DNA of 64,000 nucleotides from assembly GCF_021405525.1 (NCBI RefSeq), contig NZ_JAGQAG010000001.1:434001-498000 (forward strand). Reading direction: 5' to 3'. Each line of letters starts with the position of its first letter. Positions within the stretch are counted from its first letter, which is position 1. The notes under the pieces were generated by a model. The model worked only from the letters and a program-made list of their open reading frames with translations. It did no database searches and was not told the DNA's origin. A program made the position numbers and the translations under genes. Source of the DNA: Ruegeria pomeroyi. Its GTDB lineage: Bacteria > Pseudomonadota > Alphaproteobacteria > Rhodobacterales > Rhodobacteraceae. Positions 8,168 through 16,044 of the stretch are shown here, in pieces.

Positions 8168-9829
8168 ATGACCCAGCGTATCGACTTTCAGACCGACCCG
8201 TCCCGCTATCGTCATTGGCGGGTCGCGTATGATGGAGAGATCGCCAATCTCTACATGGATGTGGATGAGCAAGGCGGCCTGTTCCCGGGCTATGAGCTGA
8301 AGTTGAATTCCTATGATCTTGGTGTCGATATCGAGCTGGCCGATATCGTCCAGCGGATGCGGTTCGAGCATCCCGAGGTCAAGGTGGTGGTGTTGCAATC
8401 CGGAAAGGACCGCGTGTTCTGTGCCGGGGCGAATATCCGGATGCTGGGCGGCGCCAGCCATGCGCATAAGGTCAATTTCTGTAAATTCACCAACGAGACC
8501 CGCAACACGTTCGAGGCGGCCGAGGCCGATAGCGGCCAGAAATACATTGCGGCTGTCAAAGGTGCCTGCGCGGGTGGCGGGTACGAGTTGGCGCTGGCCT
8601 GCAACTATATCATGCTGACCAATGACAGCTCCTCTTCGGTGGCATTGCCCGAGGTGCCGCTGCTGGCGGTGCTGCCCGGCACCGGCGGGCTGACCCGGGT
8701 CACCGACAAGCGCAAGGTGCGCCGCGATCTGGCCGATGTGTTCTGCTCGGTCGAAGAGGGCGTGCGCGGCCAGCGCGCGGTTGATTGGCGGCTGGTGGAC
8801 GAGATTGCCCCAAATTCGAAATTCGACGAGGTGGTGCAAGAGCGCGCGCGGGAGTTTGCGAGCGCCAGCGCCAAACCCTCGGGCCTGACCGGGATCGCGC
8901 TCACCCCGCTTGACCGCCGCTTTGCCGAGGATGGCTCGGTCACCTATTCGACCGTTGAGGTTGTCGTGGAGCGCGAGGCGGGGCGGGCGACGCTGACGAT
9001 CTCCGGTCCGACGGACGCCGCTCCCGATACGGTCGACGCGTTGCAGGCGCAGGGCGCCGAGGCCTGGATCCTGCGCGCGGCGCGTGAGCTGGACGATGCC
9101 ATCCTGCACCTGCGGCTGAACGAACGTCAGATCGGTACGCTGGTGATCCAGACCCAGGGCGATGGCGCCGCAGTTCTGGCGCATGAGGCATTGCTTCTCA
9201 ACAATCGCGACCACTGGCTGGCCAACGAAATCCTGCAATACTGGAAGCGGGTGTTGAAGCGGGTCGACATGACCTCTCGTAGCCTGGTCGCCATTGTCGA
9301 ACATGGGTCCTGTTTCGCCGGCCCACTGGCCGAACTGCTCTGGGCGGTGGACCGATCCTATATGATGCTCGAAGAGTTCGAAGGCGATAACCGCCCGCTG
9401 GCTGCGATCACGCTCAGCCCCGGCAACTTTGGCACATACCCGATGGGCAATGACCTGACCCGGCTTGCGACCCGGTTCCTGGGCACGCCCGAGGCGGTCG
9501 AAGCCGCCCGCGCGCGCATCGGCGAGGCGCTGGAAGCGGAAGAGGCTGAGGAGCTTGGTCTGGTGACCTATGTGCTGGACGATATCGACTGGGAAGATGA
9601 GGTGCGTGTTTTCCTGGAAGAGCGCGCCAGCTTTTCTCCCGATGCAATGACCGGGATGGAGGCGAACCTGCGTTTTGCCGGACCCGAGACGATGGAAACC
9701 CGCATATTCGGCCGGCTTACCGCTTGGCAGAACTGGATTTTCCAGCGCCCCAACGCGGTGGGCCCCGACGGGGCACTGCAACGCTATGGCACCGGGGTGC
9801 GCGGCGATTACGACATGGAACGTGTGTAG
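8168..9829 (+). CDS. boxC: Benzoyl-CoA-dihydrodiol lyase / 2,3-epoxybenzoyl-CoA dihydrolase
   Basis: A 553-residue crotonase-superfamily enzyme. It opens the non-aromatic ring of 2,3-epoxybenzoyl-CoA by adding two waters, giving 3,4-dehydroadipyl-CoA semialdehyde and formate. Two crotonase-like halves are visible. The N-terminal half carries FCAGANIRMLGG near residue 85 and GACAGGGYELALACNY near residue 135, the oxyanion-hole segments; the C-terminal half carries EHGSCFAGPLAELLWAV near residue 380. Length matches BoxC. The ATG at 8168 follows GCGAGG; an in-frame TTG at 8156 is less likely. It is first in the boxC-boxB-small protein-boxA unit. Confidence 0.95.
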   Translation: MTQRIDFQTDPSRYRHWRVAYDGEIANLYMDVDEQGGLFPGYELKLNSYDLGVDIELADIVQRMRFEHPEVKVVVLQSGKDRVFCAGANIRMLGGASHAHKVNFCKFTNETRNTFEAAEADSGQKYIAAVKGACAGGGYELALACNYIMLTNDSSSSVALPEVPLLAVLPGTGGLTRVTDKRKVRRDLADVFCSVEEGVRGQRAVDWRLVDEIAPNSKFDEVVQERAREFASASAKPSGLTGIALTPLDRRFAEDGSVTYSTVEVVVEREAGRATLTISGPTDAAPDTVDALQAQGAEAWILRAARELDDAILHLRLNERQIGTLVIQTQGDGAAVLAHEALLLNNRDHWLANEILQYWKRVLKRVDMTSRSLVAIVEHGSCFAGPLAELLWAVDRSYMMLEEFEGDNRPLAAITLSPGNFGTYPMGNDLTRLATRFLGTPEAVEAARARIGEALEAEEAEELGLVTYVLDDIDWEDEVRVFLEERASFSPDAMTGMEANLRFAGPETMETRIFGRLTAWQNWIFQRPNAVGPDGALQRYGTGVRGDYDMERV

Positions 9830-9838
9830 AGGGGGCGC

Positions 9839-9883
9839 AGATTTTCGCAGAAAATCTGTAGAAAAATCTTGTGCAAGATTTTT
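9839..9883. repeat. Paired palindromes between boxC and boxB
   Basis: Two back-to-back inverted repeats: 8-base arms AGATTTTC/GAAAATCT with centre GCA (9839-9857), then perfect 10-base arms around TG (9862-9883, core CTTGTGCAAG). The same two-part layout recurs at 63254-63301. It lies in the 75-base boxC-boxB gap and ends 21 bases before the boxB start, so it could shape mRNA processing there. It ends in TTTTTT, so partial termination is also possible. Confidence 0.75.
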
Positions 9884-9904
9884 TCCCCGCCAAGGAGGAA
9901 AGCG

Positions 9905-11356
9905 ATGCTTGATCTGATCAACGTAAGTTACGACACCCAGATCCCGAACAATGTGGGTTTGAGCCAGGACAAGAAGGTGCTGAAGGCGCTGGAAAAGTGG
10001 CACCCCGGTTACATCAACTGGTGGAACGACCTGATTCCGCAGAATTTCCAGGAATCGCTGGTCTATCTGCGCACCGCTGTCAGCGTCGATCCCAAGGGTT
10101 GGGCCAAGTTCGACTATGTGAAGATGCCCGAATACCGTTGGGGCGTGCTGCTGGCGCCGCAGGTCGAGAACCGCACCATCCCGTGTGGCGAGCATTACGG
10201 GCAACCCGCCTGGCAGGAAGTGCCGGGTGAATACCGCAACCTGCTCAAGCGCCTGATCGTCATTCAGGGCGATACCGAACCGGCCTCGGTCGAGCAGCAG
10301 CGCCTGCTGGCATTGACCGCGCCCTCGCTCTACGACATGCGCAACCTGTTCCAGGTGAACGTGGAAGAGGGCCGCCATCTCTGGGCGATGGTCTATCTGC
10401 TGCACAAGTATTTCGGTCGCGACGGACGGGAAGAGGCCGATGACCTGTTGCGCCGCCAGTCGGGCAGCGAGGAAGCCCCGCGCATGCTGGGCGCCTTCAA
10501 TGAAGAGACACCGGACTGGCTGTCCTTCTTCATGTTCACCTATTTCACCGACCGCGACGGCAAGATGCAGCTGGAAAGCCTGGCGCAATCCGGCTTTGAC
10601 CCGCTCAGCCGCACCTGCCGTTTCATGCTGACCGAAGAGGCGCACCACATGTTCGTGGGCGAAACCGGCGTGGGTCGCACCATCGAGCGCACATGTCAGG
10701 TGATGAAGGAAAACGGAATTGACGACCCCTATGACACCGGCCGCATCCGCGACCTGGGGGTGATCGACCTGCCGCTGATCCAGAAAAAGCTGAACCTGCA
10801 CTACACGCTGTCGCTCGACCTGTTCGGGCAGGAGGTGTCGACCAACGCCGCCAATGCGTTCAACGCGGGCATCAAGGGCCGTTACATGGAAAGCCGGTTG
10901 AGCGATGACCACCAGTTGCAGCAGGACACCTACACCGTGTGGGATTTCGAGGATGGCAAGGCAGTACAGAAGCAGGTACCGGCGCTTACCGCGATCAACA
11001 TGCGCCTGCGCGACGACTATACCAAGGATGCCGCCGGCGGTGTCGGGCGCTGGAACAAGATCATCGAGAAACACGGCGTCGATTTCGAACTCTCGCTTCC
11101 GCACGAGGCATTCCATCGCAAGATCGGCGTCTTTGCCGACAAGCATTTCGACCCGTCGGGGCAGCCCGTCTCGGGGGCCGAATATGACGCCGGTCTGCCC
11201 AAATGGCTGCCGACGCACGCGGATGGCGATTTCATCCAGTCGCTGATGAAGCCCTGCTATGAGCCGGGTCAATACGCCCGCTGGATCGCCCCGCCCAAGG
11301 TGGGAATCGACAACCGTCCGGGCGACTTCGAATATGTGAAACTTCACATGGCCTGA
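9905..11356 (+). CDS. boxB: Benzoyl-CoA 2,3-epoxidase, oxygenase subunit
   Basis: A 483-residue class I diiron protein that inserts one oxygen atom of O2 into benzoyl-CoA to form the 2,3-epoxide, using electrons from BoxA. Helical metal-ligand segments are visible: VEEGRHLWAM near residue 155 and TEEAHHMFVGETG near residue 245, giving the expected ExxH pairs. Length and overall sequence match BoxB. The ATG at 9905 is preceded by AAGGAGGAAAGCG, one of the strongest ribosome sites in the window; an upstream in-frame GTG at 9869 lies inside a palindrome and is rejected. Confidence 0.96.
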   Translation: MLDLINVSYDTQIPNNVGLSQDKKVLKALEKWHPGYINWWNDLIPQNFQESLVYLRTAVSVDPKGWAKFDYVKMPEYRWGVLLAPQVENRTIPCGEHYGQPAWQEVPGEYRNLLKRLIVIQGDTEPASVEQQRLLALTAPSLYDMRNLFQVNVEEGRHLWAMVYLLHKYFGRDGREEADDLLRRQSGSEEAPRMLGAFNEETPDWLSFFMFTYFTDRDGKMQLESLAQSGFDPLSRTCRFMLTEEAHHMFVGETGVGRTIERTCQVMKENGIDDPYDTGRIRDLGVIDLPLIQKKLNLHYTLSLDLFGQEVSTNAANAFNAGIKGRYMESRLSDDHQLQQDTYTVWDFEDGKAVQKQVPALTAINMRLRDDYTKDAAGGVGRWNKIIEKHGVDFELSLPHEAFHRKIGVFADKHFDPSGQPVSGAEYDAGLPKWLPTHADGDFIQSLMKPCYEPGQYARWIAPPKVGIDNRPGDFEYVKLHMA

Positions 11357-11378
11357 TGCCGGACAGGGGCCGGGTCCG

Positions 11379-11408
11379 GTGGGCGGTAACATTTTGTGAC
11401 CCGCCCAC
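11379..11408 (+). promoter_or_regulatory. Stem-loop after boxB
   Basis: Perfect 8-base arms GTGGGCGG (11379-11386) and CCGCCCAC (11401-11408) around a 14-base AT-rich loop, 23 bases after the boxB stop. No T-run follows. It could protect the boxB message or dampen read-through into the downstream small gene and boxA. Role inferred. Confidence 0.45.
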
Positions 11409-11477
11409 GGATTGACGGCAGGGGTGACTCTCCTGTTCGCTGAACCCGGCCTGATCGGACAACACGAGGAACCGACC

Positions 11478-11654
11478 ATGCAGATCGACCGTTCGAAACC
11501 CGATACGCCGCGGCTGCACGCTCTCTCGGGGCAGATATCCACGCTGCAGGGACCCTGCGTCGGCTGTTCCGACTGCGTAGGGCTTTGCAAGGAGTTGATC
11601 GACACGCTTGTGGTGCCCGACCTCATCCTGACCAGGAAACGCGAGACTTCATGA
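11478..11654 (+). CDS. 58-residue cysteine-cluster protein between boxB and boxA
   Basis: A very short protein whose only four cysteines (C27, C30, C33, C37) form CxxCxxCxxxC, the spacing of a [4Fe-4S] ferredoxin half-site, in the segment GPCVGCSDCVGLC. The rest is an amphipathic N terminus and a hydrophobic LVVPDLIL segment. The ATG at 11478 follows GAGGA (11466-11470). Its stop overlaps the boxA start (ATGA at 11651-11654), so it is translationally coupled to the reductase. It could be a small Fe-S electron carrier, a cluster chaperone or a BoxA partner; none is proven. No named family is recognised. Confidence 0.75.
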   Translation: MQIDRSKPDTPRLHALSGQISTLQGPCVGCSDCVGLCKELIDTLVVPDLILTRKRETS

Positions 11655-12835
11655 ACCAGCCGTTAAAGCAGCATCTGATCGATCCCGAAATCTGTATCCG
11701 CTGCTACACCTGCGAAATGACCTGCCCCGAGCAGGCGATCGAACATGATGACCTGAATGTCGTGGTGGATGCCGCCAAATGCAATTTCTGCATGGATTGC
11801 ATCCCGGTTTGTCCGACCGGTTCGATCGACAACTGGCGGGTGGTGGACACGCCCTATTCGCTTGAAGAGCAATACGGATGGATGGACCTGCCGCCACAGG
11901 AAGAGGTGGCGGGCGACGAGGCGGGGCTGGAAGCGCTGGATGATGCCATGGCCGCCCTGCTGGCCGAGGCGCACAAGGGCGCGGGGGGCAAATCGCGCGC
12001 CCCTGCGACGGCCTCGAAGCCGACGATCAATCTCTATACGCTGGGCAAACCGGCCGAGGCGCGGGTGACGGGCAACTACCGCCTGACCGCCGAAAGCAGC
12101 GACAGCGATGTGCGCCACATCATCCTGGATTTCGGCGGCCAACCCTTTCCGGTGCTCGAAGGGCAAAGCATCGGGATCATTCCGCCCGGCACCGACGAGG
12201 CGGGCAACCCGCATCTGCCCCGGCTGTATTCGGTCTCCAGCCCGCGCGACGGCGAGCGGCCGAATTTCAACAACCTGTCGCTGACGGTGAAACGCGAACC
12301 GTACGGGATCTGCTCGAACCATGTCTGCGATCTGAAACCCGGTGACACGGTGCGGGTTACCGGGCCCTTTGGCGCCACTTTCCTGATGCCTTCGGACCCG
12401 GCGGCACATCTGCTGATGATCTGCACGGGTACTGGTTCCGCGCCCTTCCGCGCCTTTACCATGCGGCGGCAGCGCGAAAACCCCAAACTGCGCAATAGCC
12501 TGACCCTTGTTTTTGGCGCGCGCCGGCCACAGGAACTGCCGTATTTCGGGCCGCTCGGCAAGGTGCCGGAACAGTTCATGGCCAAGCATTTCGCCTTTTC
12601 CCGCCAGGACGGCGAGCCCAAGCACTATGTGCAGGATCGTTTGCGCGCCGAAGCGGACCGGGTGGGAGAGTTGCTGGCCGATCCCCAGACCCATATCTAT
12701 GTCTGCGGTCTCAAGGCGATGGAACAGGGCGTGGAGGAGGCGTTCAAGGATATCGCCCGTGCCAAGGGCATCGACTGGACCGGCCTGCGTGACCGTATGC
12801 GCGACGAAGGGCGCTATCACGTCGAGACTTATTGA
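11651..12835 (+). CDS. boxA: Benzoyl-CoA 2,3-epoxidase, NADPH-dependent reductase subunit
   Basis: A 394-residue iron-sulfur flavoprotein that passes electrons from NADPH through FAD and two [4Fe-4S] clusters to BoxB. N-terminal bacterial-type ferredoxin domain: CIRCYTCEMTCPEQ near residue 17 and CNFCMDCIPVCPTG near residue 47. An Ala/Gly-rich linker (about 85-120) follows, then a ferredoxin-NADP reductase module with RLYSVSSP (FAD, about residue 194), CTGTGSAPFRAF (NADP, about 258) and YVCGLKAMEQGVEEAF near the end. The ATG at 11651 overlaps the stop of the small cysteine-cluster gene; in-frame upstream sequence belongs to that gene's shadow. Confidence 0.95.
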   Translation: MNQPLKQHLIDPEICIRCYTCEMTCPEQAIEHDDLNVVVDAAKCNFCMDCIPVCPTGSIDNWRVVDTPYSLEEQYGWMDLPPQEEVAGDEAGLEALDDAMAALLAEAHKGAGGKSRAPATASKPTINLYTLGKPAEARVTGNYRLTAESSDSDVRHIILDFGGQPFPVLEGQSIGIIPPGTDEAGNPHLPRLYSVSSPRDGERPNFNNLSLTVKREPYGICSNHVCDLKPGDTVRVTGPFGATFLMPSDPAAHLLMICTGTGSAPFRAFTMRRQRENPKLRNSLTLVFGARRPQELPYFGPLGKVPEQFMAKHFAFSRQDGEPKHYVQDRLRAEADRVGELLADPQTHIYVCGLKAMEQGVEEAFKDIARAKGIDWTGLRDRMRDEGRYHVETY

Positions 12836-12889
12836 TCTCGTTTCCGGCAGACAGCGCATTGCGCCACGGGCCGGGCTGTCCTAAGATTG

Positions 12890-12903
12890 CGCACTATTTT
12901 GCA
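12890..12903 (+). promoter_or_regulatory. Candidate BoxR autoregulatory site ahead of boxR
   Basis: CGCA-N6-TGCA at 12890-12903, 18 bases before the boxR ATG. Its half-sites and the first bases of its spacer (CGCACTA) match the boxC promoter-spacer site. The short distance to the start codon means a bound protein would cover the promoter or 5' leader. Suggests autoregulation. Confidence 0.6.
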
Positions 12904-12920
12904 CATACCCTGCGGGCCGC

Positions 12921-13838
12921 ATGACCGAGATCACCAATTTCCGGGGCGAAAGCACGCCCAACAGCGCGCGCGACCAGGCCGAGGCCGAGGTGGCGGCCCT
13001 GATCGCGCGGGTGGGCGAGCGGGTGCGCGCGGCGCGTCAGCGGCGTGGCATTCCGCGCCGGGTGCTGTCCGAGATCTCGGGTGTGTCGCCGCGCTATCTG
13101 GCACAGCTCGAGGCGGGCGAGGGCAATATCTCGATCGGCTTGTTGCAGCGGGTGGCAACCGCGCTGGATCATCGGATCGAATGGCTGGTGGGCGAGGATG
13201 ATCCCTGGTCTTCGGACGCGATGCGGGTGGCCGATCTTTACCGGGTCGCTGGGATGGAAACCCAGGCCGAGGTGCTGCGGCTCTTGAGCCCCGCGCCCTC
13301 GCTTGCGGCGCGGGCCGGGCGCATCTGCCTGGTGGGCCTGCGCGGGGCGGGAAAATCGACCTTGGGCCAGCGGTTGGGCGCGGCACTGGGCCTGCCTTTT
13401 GTGGAACTGAACGACGAGATCGAAGACCAGGCCGGAATGCCGGTGGCCGAGGTCATGGCGCTTTACGGTCAGGAAGGATATCGCAAGCTCGAGGCGCAGG
13501 CGGTGGCCCGGATCGTCGCCACCCATGACGCGCTGGTACTGGCGGTGGCAGGCGGGATCGTGGCCGAGCCCGAGACCTACAAGACCCTGCTGGCGCATTT
13601 CCACACGGTATGGCTGCGCGCTTCGCCGGTGGAGCATATGGAACGGGTTCGCGCCCAGGGGGATGAGCGGCCGATGGCGGGCAATCCCGAAGCGATGGAA
13701 GAGTTGCGCTCGATCCTGACCAGCCGCGAGGCGCTTTACGGCAAGGCAGAGGCGCAGATCGATACCTCGGGTCAGAGCGTCGAGGCCTCGCTTGTCCAAC
13801 TCACCCGCCTTGTGCGCGAACGCGGTTATCTGAACTGA
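12921..13838 (+). CDS. boxR: BoxR-type regulator: XRE helix-turn-helix fused to a shikimate-kinase-like domain
   Basis: A 305-residue regulator of benzoyl-CoA catabolism. Residues about 30-95 are an XRE helix-turn-helix (RRVLSEISGVSPRYLAQLE as recognition region). Residues about 130-300 resemble shikimate kinase, with Walker A GLRGAGKSTLG near residue 140 and a VAGGIV segment near residue 210. In characterised BoxR proteins this kinase-like domain senses benzoyl-CoA, which releases the repressor. It follows boxA by 85 bases and has its own BoxR-type site. Its sites ahead of bclA, boxC and boxR support a local regulon; none was seen ahead of the ABC genes. Confidence 0.94.
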   Translation: MTEITNFRGESTPNSARDQAEAEVAALIARVGERVRAARQRRGIPRRVLSEISGVSPRYLAQLEAGEGNISIGLLQRVATALDHRIEWLVGEDDPWSSDAMRVADLYRVAGMETQAEVLRLLSPAPSLAARAGRICLVGLRGAGKSTLGQRLGAALGLPFVELNDEIEDQAGMPVAEVMALYGQEGYRKLEAQAVARIVATHDALVLAVAGGIVAEPETYKTLLAHFHTVWLRASPVEHMERVRAQGDERPMAGNPEAMEELRSILTSREALYGKAEAQIDTSGQSVEASLVQLTRLVRERGYLN

Positions 13839-13854
13839 CCGAGCGCCAGACGCC

Positions 13855-13881
13855 CCAAGATTTTTCGTCGAAAAATCTTGG
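13855..13881. repeat. Perfect 27-base palindrome after boxR
   Basis: Exact 13-base arms (CCAAGATTTTTCG and complement) around a single T. It shares the TTTTCG-N-CGAAAA core with 55372-55396 and a related AATTCG-A-CGAATT core with 63254-63278. It sits 17 bases after the boxR stop and may act as an mRNA 3' end structure. Belongs to a dispersed family. Confidence 0.85.
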
Positions 13882-14031
13882 CCTCCGGCGGGGATATTTC
13901 CAGCAAGAGGAAGGGGGCGGGGCGAGATACGTATTTCCTCATAATTGACCGTGATGGCGTGCCGACCTTAGCCTGAGGCGGTTCAGAGTAAGACGCGCCG
14001 CAACCCATGGCGCATATCGGGGAGGAGAGAC

Positions 14032-15207
14032 GTGAAACGCATTCTTTGCGCAGGAGCGGTGTCGGTGCTGGCGTTGGCATCCGCCGCGGCCGCCGAGATC
14101 AAGATCGCCCATGTCTATGGCAAGACTGGTCCGTTCGAGGCCTATGCCAAACAGTCCCATGACGGGCTGATGCTGGGGCTGGAATATGCAACCGGCGGGT
14201 CGATGGAGATCAATGGCGAAAAGATCGTGGTGATCGAGAAGGACACCCAGCTCAAGCCTGAAAACGGCAAGGCCCTGCTGGAAGAGGCCTATGGCGACGA
14301 CGAGGTCGATCTGGCGGTGGGGCCGGTGAGTTCCGGCGTGGCGCTGGCGATGTTGCCGGTGGCCGAGGAATACGAAAAGGTCCTGATCGTCGAACCGGCG
14401 GTTGCGGATTCCATCACCGGGGCCAACTGGAACCGCTATATCTTCCGCACCGGGCGCAACAGCAGTCAGGACGCGGTGTCAAACGCCATCGCACTGGCGG
14501 GCGAGAATGTGCATATCGCGACGCTGGCGCAGGACTACGCCTTTGGCCGTGACGGCATCGCCGCGTTCAAGGAGGCGCTGGAGGGTGCGGGCTCGGGCAT
14601 CGTGCACGAGGAATACGTGCCGACCGACACCACCGATTTCACCGCGGCGGCCGAGCGTATTTTTAACGCGATGAAGGACCTGGATGGCGAAAAACGCCTG
14701 TTCATCATCTGGGCCGGGGGCGGCAACCCGATGGGCAAGATCCAGGCGATGGATCCCAGCCGTTTCGGCATCGAGATCGCGACCGGCGGCAACATCCTGG
14801 CGGCAATGGCGGCCTACAAGGATTTCCCGGGCATGCAGGGGGCAACCTATTACTATTACGAGATCCCGCAGAACCCTGTGAACGACTGGCTGGTCAAGAC
14901 TCATCAGGACCGTTTCGGCACCCCGCCCGACTTCTTCACCGCGGGTGGCATGGCGGCAGGTATCGCCGTGGTCGAGGCCATCAAGAAGGCTGGCTCCACC
15001 GATACCGAGGCGCTGATCTCGGCCATGGAAGGCATGGAATGGGAGACACCCAAGGGCAAGATGATGTTCCGCCCCGAGGATCACCAGGCGCTGCAATCCA
15101 TGTATCACTTCAAGATCAAGGTGGACCCGAATGTCGAATGGGCCATCCCGGAACTGGTGCGCGAGTTGACGATCGACGATCTGCCGATCCCGATCCGCAA
15201 CAACTAA
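14032..15207 (+). CDS. ABC transporter substrate-binding protein, branched-chain amino acid type
   Basis: A 391-residue periplasmic binding protein of the LivJ/Peripla_BP_6 type. Signal peptide residues 1-22 (KR, hydrophobic run, AAA|EIK). The mature protein opens with the family's EIKIAHVYGKTGPFEAYAKQ, followed by GLMLGLEYATGG. The start is GTG at 14032 after GGGAGGAGAGAC. Members encoded beside aromatic CoA ligases commonly bind benzoate-like acids, so benzoate or hydroxybenzoate is the likely ligand, by context. A weak promoter (TTGACC at 13945, 17 bases, TTAGCC) lies upstream; no TGCA-N6-TGCA site is present. Confidence 0.92.
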   Translation: MKRILCAGAVSVLALASAAAAEIKIAHVYGKTGPFEAYAKQSHDGLMLGLEYATGGSMEINGEKIVVIEKDTQLKPENGKALLEEAYGDDEVDLAVGPVSSGVALAMLPVAEEYEKVLIVEPAVADSITGANWNRYIFRTGRNSSQDAVSNAIALAGENVHIATLAQDYAFGRDGIAAFKEALEGAGSGIVHEEYVPTDTTDFTAAAERIFNAMKDLDGEKRLFIIWAGGGNPMGKIQAMDPSRFGIEIATGGNILAAMAAYKDFPGMQGATYYYYEIPQNPVNDWLVKTHQDRFGTPPDFFTAGGMAAGIAVVEAIKKAGSTDTEALISAMEGMEWETPKGKMMFRPEDHQALQSMYHFKIKVDPNVEWAIPELVRELTIDDLPIPIRNN

Positions 15208-15218
15208 CTCCCCGACCT

Positions 15219-15260
15219 GGCCGGTCCCGTGGCGCGTGACGCGCCGGGACCGGCCTTTTT
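15219..15260 (+). terminator. Rho-independent terminator/attenuator after the ABC binding-protein gene
   Basis: Perfect 10-base arms (15219-15228 and 15246-15255) enclose a second 6-base stem (15231-15236 with 15240-15245, loop TGA). TTTTT follows directly at 15256-15260. It lies between the binding-protein gene and its ATPase genes, so it should act as a partial terminator giving excess binding protein over membrane complex. Confidence 0.85.
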
Positions 15261-15279
15261 GCAAGCGGAAGACAAAGCC

Positions 15280-16044
15280 ATGACATCCCCCATCCTGGCG
15301 ACCGAGGGGCTGACCGTGCGGTTTGGCGGCCATGTGGCCGTGGACGCGGTATCCTGCGCCTTTCACACCGGGGAACTCACCGCGATCGTGGGTCCGAACG
15401 GTGCCGGCAAGACCACCTATTTCAACCTGATCTCGGGCCAGATCCCGGCCAGCGCGGGCCGCGTCCTGCTGCGCGGGCGCGATATCTCGGGCCAGTCGGT
15501 GTCCCAACGTACCCGCGCCGGGATCGGACGGGCGTTCCAGCTGACCAACCTGTTTCCCAATCTCAGCGTCTTCGAAAACGTGCGCCTGGTGGTGCAGTCG
15601 AAAGCGGGCCAGGGCATGAACCTGTGGTCGATGGCCAGCCGACATGCGGAACTGACCGAGGCCGCCGAGGCGATTCTGACCCGGGTGCGGCTGATTGGAA
15701 ACCGTGACCAGACGGTGTCGGAGCTGAGCCACGGCAACCAGCGCAAGCTGGAGGTCGCGCTGCTGATCGCGCTCGACCCCGCCGTGTATATGTTCGACGA
15801 ACCCACTGCGGGCATGAGCGTGGACGAGGCGCCCGTGGTGCTGGACCTGATTGCCGAGCTCAAGGAGCAGCGCGACCGGACGATCCTGCTGGTGGAACAC
15901 AAGATGGACGTGATCCGCACGTTGGCCGACCGCATCATCGTGCTGCATAACGGTGCGCTGGCCGCCGATGGCGACCCGGCCACGGTGATGGCCTCGGACG
16001 TGGTGCAAGAGGCCTATATGGGCCGGGAGCTGGAAGATGTCTGA
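15280..16044 (+). CDS. ABC transporter ATPase, LivG type
   Basis: A 254-residue nucleotide-binding subunit. Walker A GPNGAGKTTYF near residue 36, Q-loop region FQLTNLF near residue 87, signature LSHGNQRKLEVA near residue 150 and Walker B VYMFDEPTAGM near residue 170. The ATG at 15280 follows AAGCGGAAGAC. The gene overlaps the next ATPase by 8 bases, as in liv-type operons. It powers uptake of the ligand bound by the preceding receptor. Confidence 0.93.
   Translation: MTSPILATEGLTVRFGGHVAVDAVSCAFHTGELTAIVGPNGAGKTTYFNLISGQIPASAGRVLLRGRDISGQSVSQRTRAGIGRAFQLTNLFPNLSVFENVRLVVQSKAGQGMNLWSMASRHAELTEAAEAILTRVRLIGNRDQTVSELSHGNQRKLEVALLIALDPAVYMFDEPTAGMSVDEAPVVLDLIAELKEQRDRTILLVEHKMDVIRTLADRIIVLHNGALAADGDPATVMASDVVQEAYMGRELEDV

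Noticed and set aside
8147-11626. An 1159-codon open frame on the minus strand opposite boxC and boxB
   Set aside because: It has no ribosome site or recognisable domain, and the plus strand carries two textbook enzymes there. High-GC codon bias leaves the antisense frame open.
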